Part shown: positions 7,860 to 16,447 of the stretch, piece after piece
How the letters are laid out: each line of letters starts with the position of its first letter
Numbering within the stretch: position 1 is the stretch's first letter
Origin: JBICHN01 sp043101845
GTDB lineage: Bacteria > Planctomycetota > Phycisphaerae > Phycisphaerales > UBA5793
Length of the DNA stretch: 64,000 nucleotides
NCBI GenBank assembly: GCA_043101845.1
Contig: JBICHN010000011.1
Location: 1,922,001 to 1,986,000 of the forward strand
Direction of reading: 5' to 3'
The notes under the pieces: model-generated
What the model saw: the letters and a program-made list of their open reading frames with translations, nothing else
Told to the model about the DNA's origin: nothing
The model's database searches: none
Translations under genes and position numbers: made by a program

Positions 7860-8935
7860 TTCGGCGCCTCCGGCTCGTTGTAGAGCGTGGCGACCGCGGT
7901 CGCGACCGAAGCGCCGCTCTTCGGTCCGGCGTCGAGCGTCAGCTGAATGCCGGTGATGTACGCCGGTCCGGAGGGATCGGAACTTGCGTCCGGGTAGGAG
8001 TAGCGTCCCCACACCCAGAGGTAGAGATCGCGGTCCGTATTCTCGCCCCAGGTTCCTCCGCCGGTGTCGTCGAAGTAAGTTGTATTCGCTGGGCCGGAAC
8101 TCAGGTCCTGATACTTCACTTTGACCAGCGGCTGACCTCCGCCACCCTGCGAATCGACGAGCACGCAGTACGGCTTCGTCGGATCAAGACCGCTCGCGTT
8201 CGTAAACGCGAACTCATTCCAGGCGTTATCGACGATGGCCTCCGGCATGAGGGTGACCGAATCGATCGCGTTGCCCGGCCGACCGTTGCCGGTAACGCCG
8301 GCGACGCTGACTCGAAACGAATCCTTGTTGTTCTTCTTCGCGGCGTTCTTCAGGTCGAGATGCACCCGGGTCATGCGCCATTCGGTCGCTTCGGGCGGCA
8401 GCGACGGCTGGAAACGCTGGGCCACGCGATTGTTTCCACTGACTTCGAAGTTCAGGGCGGTTCCGCCGCTCAATGAAGTCGCATCGAGTTGAAGAAGCTG
8501 AGATTCCGAACTCTCGAGGAGCGGCGCCTCATTTGATCCCGCGGTCTGCTCGGTCAGATATTCAAGCGCGAAACTGTTCACCTGATCGATGTAGATCTTT
8601 GCGGACTTGCCCCCGGCCTGGCGGAGCAGCGCCGCGCCGGCCGTGCCGCTCCAGGAATAGGTGATCGTGTCCGTCTGGCCGCCTTCGTCGACGGTGAAGG
8701 TCACCTGTGTCGGTGTCGCCGTCGTGACCGAAGTAGCGAACGCGAGTTCGCCCGTGATTCGGGCCAGGAGAGCTGACGCGTCGGAGGTGGCCTGTTCCTC
8801 GGCGGCGACGGAAGAGGCGCCCGGGAGCGTCTGCGAGGTCACCACGAGTGTGGATGCGAGTCCGACGACGATGACGCCGACGACCACGAGCGAAATCAGC
8901 ATTTCCGCCAGAGTGAAGCCCGGAGTTCGACTCAT
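7856..8935 (-). CDS. GspJ/PilW-like minor pseudopilin with inserted beta-rich domain
   Basis: 359 aa. Class III leader MSRTPGFTLAEMLISLVVVGVIVVG with the expected Gly-Phe cleavage context and Glu. Residues ~30-150 look like the PilW/GspJ body. Residues ~175-305 are an insertion of beta-sandwich character (FRVSVAGVTGNGRPGNAID, then PYCVLVDSQGGGG and RDLYLWVWGRYSYP). The GspJ-like ending ITGIQLTLDAGPKSG follows. Standard GspJ is ~200 aa, so the insert is an addition. The ATG at 8935 has AGGAG 8 nt upstream; a GTG one codon earlier is possible. It overlaps the next gene by ATGA. Confidence 0.65.
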   Translation of the reverse strand: MSRTPGFTLAEMLISLVVVGVIVVGLASTLVVTSQTLPGASSVAAEEQATSDASALLARITGELAFATSVTTATPTQVTFTVDEGGQTDTITYSWSGTAGAALLRQAGGKSAKIYIDQVNSFALEYLTEQTAGSNEAPLLESSESQLLQLDATSLSGGTALNFEVSGNNRVAQRFQPSLPPEATEWRMTRVHLDLKNAAKKNNKDSFRVSVAGVTGNGRPGNAIDSVTLMPEAIVDNAWNEFAFTNASGLDPTKPYCVLVDSQGGGGQPLVKVKYQDLSSGPANTTYFDDTGGGTWGENTDRDLYLWVWGRYSYPDASSDPSGPAYITGIQLTLDAGPKSGASVATAVATLYNEPEAPK

Positions 8936-8957
8936 CACTACAACTCCTGCGCCTCGA

Positions 8958-9470
8958 TCAGGGAACGGTTATTTCACCCGTGTCCCCATCAACAACTACA
9001 TCACCTGAAACGCCTCCAGCCTGAACCGTGAGCTTTCCCCCACTGTCCGGCTGGCCGAATCCATCAAAGGTCAATTCGTTCAGTGGATCGGCGCCGTCAG
9101 TGGGGTCATCAAAGCTCACGCCGGAGATATCCGCTCGATAGGGTTCCTCGGTGAGATCGACGAGATGTGCGGTCCCGGCGCCCTTGAGGGAGGCGGCGCC
9201 GTCGATCTGGTAGGACTCGGCGGCTTCATCGAAAGTGATCTTCACCGAGCGACTCTCGGCAAGCGCGATGGATCGCGCATACTCGAGGTCCGCCGCGATG
9301 CGATTGCGCGTCGCGTCCAGACGGTATCGGTCCACCTGATCGGAATAGCGCGGGATGGCGATGGCGGAGATCGCGCTGAGAATAACCAGCACGATCACGA
9401 GTTCGACCAGCGAGAACGCCGGCCAACCGTGAACGCCACCTACGCGGAAGTGTCGGCGCGCTTCAGGCAT
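8958..9470 (-). CDS. GspH-like type II secretion minor pseudopilin
   Basis: 170 aa. Basic leader, then AFSLVELVIVLVILSAISAI, the strongly conserved GspH/FimT class III prepilin signal with Glu5, and IPRYSDQVDRYRLDATRNRI continuing the N-terminal helix. The soluble part (~120 aa) includes ADLEYARSIALAESRSVKI, typical of GspH. It lies 43 nt below a strong hairpin that separates it from the major pseudopilin gene. Its own Shine-Dalgarno sequence is weak. Confidence 0.85.
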   Translation of the reverse strand: MPEARRHFRVGGVHGWPAFSLVELVIVLVILSAISAIAIPRYSDQVDRYRLDATRNRIAADLEYARSIALAESRSVKITFDEAAESYQIDGAASLKGAGTAHLVDLTEEPYRADISGVSFDDPTDGADPLNELTFDGFGQPDSGGKLTVQAGGVSGDVVVDGDTGEITVP

Positions 9471-9512
9471 GGACCAAGACCCCTCGTCCGCCCTCGTGCG
9501 TTGGAACGGACC

Positions 9513-9556
9513 GAGCCATCCGACCTTCGTCGCAGCCGACGAAGAACGGATGGCTC
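9513..9556 (-). terminator. Long intra-operon hairpin between gspG and gspH
   Basis: Two 20-nt arms (9513-9532 and 9537-9556) pair at 18 of 20 positions around a 4-nt loop. The transcript reads GAGCCATCCGTTCTTCGTCG, GCTG, then the complementary arm. It is not followed by a U-tract, so it is more likely an mRNA-stabilising or processing/attenuation hairpin than a full intrinsic terminator. It sits ~94 nt after the GspG stop. Confidence 0.6.
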
Positions 9557-9649
9557 AGTCGCGTTCGGGGTGCCAGGCGACTCCCCTGTGTGCCGCGCCG
9601 TTCGACCGGATCTGGTCGTTGGCGCCGCCGGAGTCATGCCCGCAAAGTC

Positions 9650-10117
9650 TTACTTGTCAAAGTGGCCGGTGGCGTTCGCCCACACTGAGCCACTCGCGGC
9701 GTCGTACAGCCATCCGGCGCCGGCGACTTCCGCGACGGGCGGAACCGTCACGGGCGCGGCGACCGTGTTGTTGCCCTTGTTCGCCCCGACCTTGAGCTTC
9801 GGCACGGAGACCATGTACGGTCCGTAGAGGCCGGTCGCGTTGTTCGGCGTGCCATCGGCGTCGCTCTTGCCCGTCATCTGCGCCGTGAAGTTGGCGAGCG
9901 TCGGGTAGGTGCCGCCGTGGTCGAGCTTGTAGAGCTCGATCGCGTTGCGGAGGACGGCGAGGTCGGCCTGCGTGGCGGTCGCGTCAGCGCCGTCGGCGCC
10001 CTTCGTAAAGCGCGGGATCGCGATCGCCGTAATCACGCCGAGGATCACGAGCACGATGATGAGTTCGACCAGGCTGAACGCCCTGGAACGCCGAGGCATG
10101 GTGAGGTTCATGGCCAT
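9650..10117 (-). CDS. gspG: GspG-like major pseudopilin
   Basis: 155 aa. MPRRSRAFSLVELIIVLVIL gives a textbook prepilin leader and Glu5. It continues GVITAIAIPRFTKGADGADATATQADLAVLRNAIELYKLDHGG in GspG manner, with the YPTL segment that follows the first helix. C-terminal TGLYGPYMVSVPKLKVG and WLYDAASGSVWAN resemble the GspG beta-hairpin and final strand. Its length matches GspG (~145 aa). It is flanked by the only sizeable gaps in the operon: a TTGACA-containing region upstream and a hairpin downstream. ATG at 10117 or the in-frame ATG at 10111 (AGGGG 9 nt upstream) could be the start. Confidence 0.88.
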   Translation of the reverse strand: MAMNLTMPRRSRAFSLVELIIVLVILGVITAIAIPRFTKGADGADATATQADLAVLRNAIELYKLDHGGTYPTLANFTAQMTGKSDADGTPNNATGLYGPYMVSVPKLKVGANKGNNTVAAPVTVPPVAEVAGAGWLYDAASGSVWANATGHFDK

Positions 10118-10123
10118 ACACCC

Positions 10124-10152
10124 CTACATGAAACAGAACCGTGGTTTGTCAA
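10124..10152 (-). promoter_or_regulatory. Possible internal promoter for gspG
   Basis: The minus strand has a perfect TTGACA (10152-10147), a 17-nt spacer and a weak -10 position (ATGTAG; TGTAGG with 18 nt). It is located 7-35 nt before the gspG ATG, inside a 135-nt gap in an otherwise tightly packed operon. The -35 is good and the -10 is poor. Confidence 0.35.
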
Positions 10153-10252
10153 TTCGCAGACGCCGCTTCCATGGCGTCGCCCCGTGATCATCGGACGAAT
10201 CCGTTCAAGTCTTTCGATTCCGCTCGGGAACGAACGCATCCGGACATGTCAA

Positions 10253-10843
10253 TCATGGCGTTGGGGGCTTTTTCGGACCCACCTCGACCCGATCGCCCTC
10301 TTCGAGCCGCAGGCGGTCGTCGAGCCGTAGCGTGATCTCGCCGTTATCAGACTCCAGCGTCACGCTCCCCGCGCGCACGACCGTAAGCATGTAGCCGTCA
10401 ATCGATTCCCCGACGCGAAGGATTCGGCCGTTGATCATCGCTTGACCGCCACCCGATCGCGCCATGACGGCTTCGAGCTGGAAGGACGGAGGCGGGGCGT
10501 TTTCTTCGCTGAGCGCGTTCGGTGTGGGCCCCGGCGACTCCGTCTCCTCGGGATACCACGAGGCGTCGGGAGTGAATGGATCCGCAACTGCGTCGAACAC
10601 GAAATCGTCCGGCGCGGCGAGCGCGAGCACCCGATCCGCCAGCGTCTCTCCGTCGACGGTCCAGGCGCGCAACGACTCGATCGATGCCAGTGAGTTCGCC
10701 GCCGACGATGGCTCGGCCGGCGTCGCCGCTTCGGCTTCTTCCGGTCCGGACGCTCCCGACAAGAAGACTCGATCCGCCCCGACGACGAGAACCGCCGCGC
10801 CCACCACCCCGATCAACAACTTGTGTTGCTTCGTCAGTTCCAC
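10253..10843 (-). CDS. GspC/PilP-like inner-membrane secretion protein
   Basis: 196 aa from a GTG at 10843 with GGAG 8 nt upstream; this avoids the 41-nt overlap that an ATG at 10915 would need. One N-terminal membrane segment (LLIGVVGAAVLVVGADRVFL), then a Pro/Glu/Ala-rich linker. The C-terminal ~70 residues (MINGRILRVGESIDGYML...EITLRLDDRLRLEEGD) resemble the homology region of GspC or PilP, which links the inner-membrane platform to the secretin. Position after PilO fits PilP/GspC. The secretin it would contact is not encoded in this window. Confidence 0.65.
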   Translation of the reverse strand: MELTKQHKLLIGVVGAAVLVVGADRVFLSGASGPEEAEAATPAEPSSAANSLASIESLRAWTVDGETLADRVLALAAPDDFVFDAVADPFTPDASWYPEETESPGPTPNALSEENAPPPSFQLEAVMARSGGGQAMINGRILRVGESIDGYMLTVVRAGSVTLESDNGEITLRLDDRLRLEEGDRVEVGPKKPPTP

Positions 10844-10874
10844 GAGAACGACTCCGTTCGAGCGCCGCGAAGAG

Positions 10875-11465
10875 TCAGTCGCCGGCGACCGCAAGTTCTT
10901 CACTCGCGGCTTCATTCGGTAAGGTGTACCAGAGCAATCCGAATTCGAACGACGCCTGGTTCGGCTGCAGCAGGTTGCCCGACAGCTTGAACGCGTTCAG
11001 TCCGATGTCGCGTGATTCCCGGTGCAGCCGATGCATAAATCGCACGGCGTCTCGATACTCGCCCTTTGCGGTGAGTCGAATCGGCACGAACGCGTACATA
11101 TCGGCGATGATCGGGTCTCCGCTCTGGATCATCTCGGTCGCGAGTCCGCAGTCCACGGCGAGTTCGGTAACTTGGGCGAGCTCCAAATTGAGTCGATCGA
11201 GGCCGTGCAGTTGGATCGGGTTCTCCCCGGCGATCTCGCGGGCGCGGGTCAACTTCTCATGGAGATCGACCGCCGCCCGACGGAGGGTGTCCGCCTGCGC
11301 CGTGGTGGCCGTCAGTTCCGCCTCTTTCGTCGCGGATTCGCGGTTCGCGATGTAGAGTGGGCGCACGCCGAAGACATACATGAAGAAGCTCAGTCCGAGC
11401 AGCGTCACCACTCCGGCGAGATCGAGGCGAAGGTAGGTTCGAGTCCAGGACAGCCGCGCGCTCAT
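10875..11465 (-). CDS. pilO: PilO/GspM-like assembly protein
   Basis: 196 aa. Short cytoplasmic tail, one membrane segment (AGVVTLLGLSFFMYVFG), a coiled-coil (KEAELTATTAQADTLRRAAV) and a ferredoxin-like C-terminal domain (YAFVPIRLTAKGEYRDAVRF). This is the PilO/GspM architecture that pairs with PilN/GspL on the periplasmic face. ATG at 11465 overlaps the PilN stop by 4 nt. Confidence 0.75.
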   Translation of the reverse strand: MSARLSWTRTYLRLDLAGVVTLLGLSFFMYVFGVRPLYIANRESATKEAELTATTAQADTLRRAAVDLHEKLTRAREIAGENPIQLHGLDRLNLELAQVTELAVDCGLATEMIQSGDPIIADMYAFVPIRLTAKGEYRDAVRFMHRLHRESRDIGLNAFKLSGNLLQPNQASFEFGLLWYTLPNEAASEELAVAGD

Positions 11466-12079
11466 GAATCATCTCCCGCGGGCGGTTCGTCCACCGGAAG
11501 ATTGCAGACCGCCTTGAACTGGAACGCAAACCCGGCCAGGAACGGCTGTCGATTCGTCTCGGTGAGTCGAACTCTCCGGAAGAAGCCGGCCTGCTCAAGC
11601 TTGAGAATGAATTGATTGACATCCGGCTGGGTACGACCAAAACCCTGCATGGCGAGAGAATTCGCCGGGAGCGCAGCGAAGGCGCCCGGACCCTGCACAT
11701 CACGGCTCGGATCGAGAACAAGCGAAACCTCGCGGAGCACGATCTCCGATCCTGCCATTCGAGAGACGAATCCGAGCAGGGCGCTCCAGTCCGGCTGGTC
11801 GCCAACGGCGCGCATGGCGCCGATTGTCCGCTGGAGCGATTCGAGCTCTGACTTCGACGACTTTATTTGTTCGTTCGAAGCGGTCGACTGAACAGACAGA
11901 CGCTGAATCTCGGCGTCGATTCGTCCGGGGTCCGCCCCCCAGCGGCTCCGGGCGACGGTAAACACGCCAATGAGCACAGCGCCGTAGACGAGAGTCACCC
12001 CGGTCCAGAGTCCAGCGCGAACGCGTCGAGCCTTCTCGCGTCGGCGTTCGATCGGTATGAGGTTAACCGCAGGTCTCAT
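11462..12079 (-). CDS. pilN: PilN/GspL-C-like assembly protein
   Basis: 205 aa. Begins MRPAVNLIPIERRREKARR, containing the xNLIP motif with which PilN binds PilM. One membrane segment (WTGVTLVYGAVLIGVFTVA), then a coiled-coil (IDAEIQRLSVQSTASNEQI) and a PilN-like C-terminal fold (LKLEQAGFFRRVRLTETNRQ). Start ATG at 12079 overlaps the PilM stop (ATGA); the longer frame upstream is an unlikely extension through pilM. Confidence 0.82.
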   Translation of the reverse strand: MRPAVNLIPIERRREKARRVRAGLWTGVTLVYGAVLIGVFTVARSRWGADPGRIDAEIQRLSVQSTASNEQIKSSKSELESLQRTIGAMRAVGDQPDWSALLGFVSRMAGSEIVLREVSLVLDPSRDVQGPGAFAALPANSLAMQGFGRTQPDVNQFILKLEQAGFFRRVRLTETNRQPFLAGFAFQFKAVCNLPVDEPPAGDDS

Positions 12080-13092
12080 CCGTCTCCGCTCCCATGCATC
12101 GCCAACCCAATCGCCGTGACCTGACCCGCGTCGCCGCTCGCCAAAGCGCCGCCCGACACACAATCGCTCGGGGTGACGGTCCGCGCTGCGAATCCGGTCT
12201 CGGCGCCGAGCGCCGACGCGAGACCTCCGATCGATCCTCCTACGCCGGTCATCCAGAGCTGTGTCGTCGATCCGTCACCGAGATAACGGTCGACATACTC
12301 GACCGACTCGACGATCTCCCGCCCCAATGTTCGCGCCTGCTCCTGGAGACATCGGCGTGCGAATCGTCCGGCATCGTTCTCGGACGCGTCCGAATTCTCG
12401 AACGCCCGCTCCAGGATGTAATCGGCCACCTCTTCGTCGATGTTGAACTGCTCACGAATCTGGTCCCGCCAGATCGATCGCCCGAATCCGTCGTGCACAC
12501 GCTGGAAAACGACCCCATGCGATCGAGTCACCATGACGAGCGACGATGAATGGCCGACGCAGACGATCACGACTCCGGGGTGCTCCGAGTCATAAAGCCA
12601 TTCGCATGCTCGGTGAATCGCCAGAGATTCGCAGTCGATCGCCTGCACATCGAGACCGACGGATTCGAATCGATCCATCCAGCGGTTGGCGTCGGCCTTT
12701 CGGTAGGCGACGGCGATGGTGGCTCCGTCGGCGGCCGCGTTCATCGCCCATGAACCGACTTCGATCGATTCGGCGCCGCACTCGGCCAAACGGGCAATCT
12801 CGTGACGGATGATCTCGTCGCGCGGAGCGGGAGAATCAGGAGGTGGCGCCTCGACCATGGATGATACAAGTCGTGCACGCTCCGCCGCGACGACGGCGCG
12901 CCGACCGACGAAGCCCTGCCGCTCGAGCGCCGCTACGCCGAGCGCGAGGTCGTTCTCGCTCCCAACCGGAATGGAGCAGTGCGCATGCGTTCTCCAGGAG
13001 CCGTTGGTTCGCTCAAGTTGCGCGGCATGCAGCCATTCACCGTCGAGTTCGACGCCGATGGGTGAGAGCGTTCTTCCGCCAAGAATCCGCAT
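12076..13092 (-). CDS. pilM: PilM-like actin-fold assembly ATPase
   Basis: 338 aa. Actin/FtsA-fold protein. Residues 10-18 (SPIGVELDGE) form the phosphate-1 strand; VVIVCVGHSSSLVMVTRSHG near residue 175 matches the PilM 'vDiGa..t.l.v...g' element, though the acidic residue is replaced. MTGVGGSIGGLASALGAETG near residue 280 is the adenosine loop. Together with PilN and PilO it forms the cytoplasmic-to-periplasmic alignment subcomplex, replacing the single GspL of classical systems. Divergence in the phosphate loops leaves ATP binding uncertain. Confidence 0.75.
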   Translation of the reverse strand: MRILGGRTLSPIGVELDGEWLHAAQLERTNGSWRTHAHCSIPVGSENDLALGVAALERQGFVGRRAVVAAERARLVSSMVEAPPPDSPAPRDEIIRHEIARLAECGAESIEVGSWAMNAAADGATIAVAYRKADANRWMDRFESVGLDVQAIDCESLAIHRACEWLYDSEHPGVVIVCVGHSSSLVMVTRSHGVVFQRVHDGFGRSIWRDQIREQFNIDEEVADYILERAFENSDASENDAGRFARRCLQEQARTLGREIVESVEYVDRYLGDGSTTQLWMTGVGGSIGGLASALGAETGFAARTVTPSDCVSGGALASGDAGQVTAIGLAMHGSGDG

Positions 13093-13104
13093 ACCGACGC
13101 TCCG

Positions 13105-14334
13105 TCAGGAAGTCATCGCTGAGAGATCGAAGAGCGGCATGAACAGGCTGATCGCCGCTCCACCCACTACGACCCCGAGAATGATCAGAATGAACGGCTC
13201 GAGAACCTTGGTCAGGTTGCGGACCACGAGTTCGTTCTCCTCGTCGAGAAACTCCGCAAGGTTGACGAGCACGAAGCCGAGCTGTCCGTTGTCTTCACCA
13301 CTTCGAATTGCCTGGCACACATAGTCATTCACCAGACCGCTGCGCTCGAACACCTCGCTTACGCCTTCTCCGCGGGAAACTGCGTCCTCGGTCTGTTCGA
13401 GCAGTCCGTTGTAATACTGGTTCGGCGCCGCGCCCTTCGTGAGCTTCAACGCCTCGAGAACCGGAATTCCCGCAGACACGAGGACACCGAGCACGCGCAG
13501 CACGCGCGCCACCATCACGCTTCGCACGACCTTGCCGATTCGCGGCGTCTCGATCGCCGCCCAGTCGAGGGCTCGACCACCTGCCGCGGAACGAAGAAAG
13601 AAGAACACGCCGAACGCGAGCCCGACGACCCCGACGGCGGCCTGCAGGTAGTTCGTCCGCAACCATTCACTCAGCATGAGGAGCACTTCGGTCGTCGGTG
13701 GAAGCGGCGCCCCAAGCGTTTCGAACATCTCGCCGAATCGCGGCACGACGAGACAGAGTGTGATCACGAGTACGACGCTCACGATGCTAAGAAGCACGAC
13801 GGGGTAGATCATGGCGCCCAGGAATGATCCACGGATCCGGAGTTGCTGCTGACTCAGTTCGGCGAGTCGTCTGAGCATCTCGGCGAGCGAGCCGCCTGCC
13901 TCGCCGGCGGCGATGAGACTGCAATAGACCTGATCGAAATACGCGGGATGCGCACGGATCGCCTCGGAGAACGCCTCGCCGTCTTCCACTCGCTTACGAA
14001 TGTCACGAACGACGGCGTTCCACTGCGGGTCCTTCGCCTGCCTTGTCATCGCTTCGAGACCGACGATGAGCGGTGATCCCGCCGTGACGAGAATGGAGAG
14101 CTGACGAAAGAAGAGCGTGACATGACGCAGGCGTGTCCCGCGTCCGAAGAAGGGCGCCTTTCGCCGACCGCCTGAAGCGGCGGATGATCGTGTCCGCCGA
14201 CCGGACTTCTGAAGCTCGACCCCGAACAGTCCCTGCGCGGCGAGCTTTGCCCGCGCCTGTTCCGCGTTCGGCGCCTCGATGAGGTCGGACACCACGCGGC
14301 CCGATCGGTCGTAACCCTTGTAGGCGATCTTCAT
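13105..14334 (-). CDS. gspF: GspF/PilC type II secretion platform protein
   Basis: 409 aa, matching the ~400 aa family length. N-terminal KIAYKGYDRSGRVVSDLIEA is the typical GspF start. Two T2SSF repeats: FFRQLSILVTAGSPLIVGLE near residue 72 and VARVLRVLGVLVSAGIPVLE near residue 270. Three or more membrane segments include VVLLSIVSVVLVITLCLVVP and a final FILIILGVVVGGAAISLFMP. It is the inner-membrane platform on which GspE acts. ATG at 14334 overlaps the GspE stop (ATGA). Confidence 0.93.
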   Translation of the reverse strand: MKIAYKGYDRSGRVVSDLIEAPNAEQARAKLAAQGLFGVELQKSGRRTRSSAASGGRRKAPFFGRGTRLRHVTLFFRQLSILVTAGSPLIVGLEAMTRQAKDPQWNAVVRDIRKRVEDGEAFSEAIRAHPAYFDQVYCSLIAAGEAGGSLAEMLRRLAELSQQQLRIRGSFLGAMIYPVVLLSIVSVVLVITLCLVVPRFGEMFETLGAPLPPTTEVLLMLSEWLRTNYLQAAVGVVGLAFGVFFFLRSAAGGRALDWAAIETPRIGKVVRSVMVARVLRVLGVLVSAGIPVLEALKLTKGAAPNQYYNGLLEQTEDAVSRGEGVSEVFERSGLVNDYVCQAIRSGEDNGQLGFVLVNLAEFLDEENELVVRNLTKVLEPFILIILGVVVGGAAISLFMPLFDLSAMTS

Positions 14335-16112
14335 GCGGCCTCCCCGAGGCTGGGGGCCGTGTCGGGCTGAGTGTCCGTGATGTCCGGCGCGTCAGCCGTC
14401 TCCTCATCATCGTGGTAGGTCACATGGAGCGCTTCCTCCAGACTTGTGCGTCCGCTCAGAGCAAGCTCAATCGCTTCTTCTCGAAGCGTCAGGTTGCCGA
14501 GTTCGCTCGATTTGTCACGGAGTTCGTGGACGGGCGCCGCACGATGGATCATTCGTCGCAGACTGCCCGTGACCTCCATGATCTCGTAGATGCCGCATCG
14601 GCCCTGGAAGCCGGTCCGTCGACATTCCTCGCATCCGGCGCCCTTCTTGAACGGGCGTCCGACATGTTCGATCAAGCCGGCGTCGCGGAGCGTCTCCTCG
14701 CTCGGAAAGTACTTGGATTCACAGGTCGCACAGTTTCGGCGCACGAGTCGCTGCGCGACGACTCCATTCACGGCGCTGGAGAGCAGGTAGGACTCAATGT
14801 TCATATCAAGCAATCGCGCGACGGCGCCGGGCGCGTCGTTCGTGTGCAGGGTCGCGAGCACCATGTGGCCCGTCAGGGCGGCCCGCACCGCGACGCGCGC
14901 TGTGTCCTCGTCACGAATCTCGCCCACCATGATGATGTCCGGGTCCTGCCGCAGCACCGACCGGAGGACTCGGGAGAACGAGAGTCCGATCGATTCCTGC
15001 ACCTGAACCTGGTTGATGAGGTCGAGCTGATACTCCACCGGGTCCTCGACCGTCACGATGTTTCTCTCCGGGCTGCGGAGCAGATCGAGTGCCGAGTAGA
15101 GGGTGGTCGTCTTGCCGCTGCCCGTGGGGCCGGTGACCAGAGTGATGCCGTAGGGTTGCTCGAGAATCCGGTTCAGCTTCTCGATGCCCGCTTCGCGTAG
15201 TCCGAGGTCATCGAGACGAACCGTGAGATTCGCCTTGTCGAGAATTCGAATCACGAGCTTCTCACCGAGAAGCGTCGGCATGCTCGAAACGCGCAGATCG
15301 ACTTCGCGACGCTCGGCGACGAGGCGGACCCGGCCCTCCTGAGGAAGGCGCTTCTCGGCGATGTCCATCTTCCCGATGACTTTGATGCGTGACACGATCG
15401 CCGCGTGCATTCCCGGGGGCGGGTTCATGAGATCGCGCAAGCCCCCGTCGACCCGGTAGCGGATTCGAGTACCGCCTTTCGACGGCTCGATATGGATGTC
15501 GCTCGCCCGCTCTCGAATGGCGGTGAGCATGGCGAGATTCACGAGATTGACGATCGGGCTGCCGTCGACGAGATTGTCGAGGTCGGTCGCCGGGCCTTCG
15601 TCGACCGCCTCGCGCTCGACAACGGTGAGGTCCGATTCGGAGAGCGAAGTGAGAAAGGAATCGATGTTGACCGAGCCGTCGGCGTATTTCGCGATGTACT
15701 CGAGGATGTTCGCCTCGAGCGCAAGCACCGGTCGGATCTTTCGCTGGGTGAGTTGTCGGAGGCGATCGATGACCGGAAGCGATCGGGGATCCGCCATCGC
15801 GATGGTCAGCGTGCCGTTGACATCGAACATCGGAAGCACTTTGAGCCGCTCGGCCTCTTCGTGTCCAATGAGTTCGAGCAGCTCCGGATCGACGAGCCCG
15901 TGGCGCAGATGACAGGCGCGAACGCCCATGCTTCGACCGAGCGCCTTGACGAGTGTGGCGCCGCTGATAACCCCCTGATCGACGAGCGATTCCTCGAGAC
16001 TCAGCCCGGACTTCGCCTGCGCGGAGATCGCCTGCTCGAACTGTTCGGCCGTCACGACCCCCTGCTCGAGGAGCGAGTCGCGGAGTCGAGATGGGTCGGC
16101 CGGTCGGCTCAT
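14331..16112 (-). CDS. gspE: GspE/PilB assembly ATPase
   Basis: 593 aa from ATG at 16112. The N-terminal MshEN-type region (LRDSLLEQGVVTAEQFEQAI) is followed by the T2SSE ATPase: Walker A GPTGSGKTTTLYSAL, Asp box ITVEDPVEYQLD-type (IVTVEDPVEYQL), Walker B RQDPDIIMVGEIRDEDTA and His box LTGHMVLATLHTND. The C-terminal zinc module is CATCESKYF...GCEECRRTGFQGRCG (four Cys). It powers pseudopilus or pilus extension. The last ~45 residues are acidic and Thr/Asp-rich beyond the usual end. Start overlaps the STAS stop by 4 nt. Confidence 0.95.
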   Translation of the reverse strand: MSRPADPSRLRDSLLEQGVVTAEQFEQAISAQAKSGLSLEESLVDQGVISGATLVKALGRSMGVRACHLRHGLVDPELLELIGHEEAERLKVLPMFDVNGTLTIAMADPRSLPVIDRLRQLTQRKIRPVLALEANILEYIAKYADGSVNIDSFLTSLSESDLTVVEREAVDEGPATDLDNLVDGSPIVNLVNLAMLTAIRERASDIHIEPSKGGTRIRYRVDGGLRDLMNPPPGMHAAIVSRIKVIGKMDIAEKRLPQEGRVRLVAERREVDLRVSSMPTLLGEKLVIRILDKANLTVRLDDLGLREAGIEKLNRILEQPYGITLVTGPTGSGKTTTLYSALDLLRSPERNIVTVEDPVEYQLDLINQVQVQESIGLSFSRVLRSVLRQDPDIIMVGEIRDEDTARVAVRAALTGHMVLATLHTNDAPGAVARLLDMNIESYLLSSAVNGVVAQRLVRRNCATCESKYFPSEETLRDAGLIEHVGRPFKKGAGCEECRRTGFQGRCGIYEIMEVTGSLRRMIHRAAPVHELRDKSSELGNLTLREEAIELALSGRTSLEEALHVTYHDDEETADAPDITDTQPDTAPSLGEAA

Positions 16113-16444
16113 GCGAAGCTCCGCGCCGCGTCGGTCTTCGATTCGAAGTAGTCGAAGAGTGAAGTGAGTTCGGTGAGCTCGAGTACTTCGCGGAGCGTGT
16201 CGTTCGCGCCGCACAGCTTTAGCGGCGCTCCGGAATCCGCCATCGTCTCGGTAACCTCGACGAGGGCCTCGAGGCCCCGGCTATCCACGAGCGGAATATT
16301 CGTGACATCGAGGACGAGTCGTCCCATGGACTGCGCGCGAATCTCGAGAAGGTGCGCTGTGAACCGCTCCGCCGTTTCGCGGGTCAGGGCGCCTTTCGGC
16401 CCGACGACGACGACCGCTCCGTGCTGACTGTCTTCGAACTTCAT
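16109..16444 (-). CDS. STAS-domain anti-anti-sigma-like protein
   Basis: 111 aa, a single STAS domain. VLDVTNIPLVDSRGLEALVE (near residue 45) contains the conserved D-S phosphorylation segment of SpoIIAA-type proteins, with Ser at about residue 54. These act in partner-switching with kinases/phosphatases. Here it is cotranscribed between a histidine kinase (3 nt away) and gspE (4-nt overlap), suggesting a switch for secretion or pilus assembly. No SpoIIAB-type kinase is adjacent. Confidence 0.85.
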   Translation of the reverse strand: MKFEDSQHGAVVVVGPKGALTRETAERFTAHLLEIRAQSMGRLVLDVTNIPLVDSRGLEALVEVTETMADSGAPLKLCGANDTLREVLELTELTSLFDYFESKTDAARSFA

Positions 16445-16447
16445 CGG

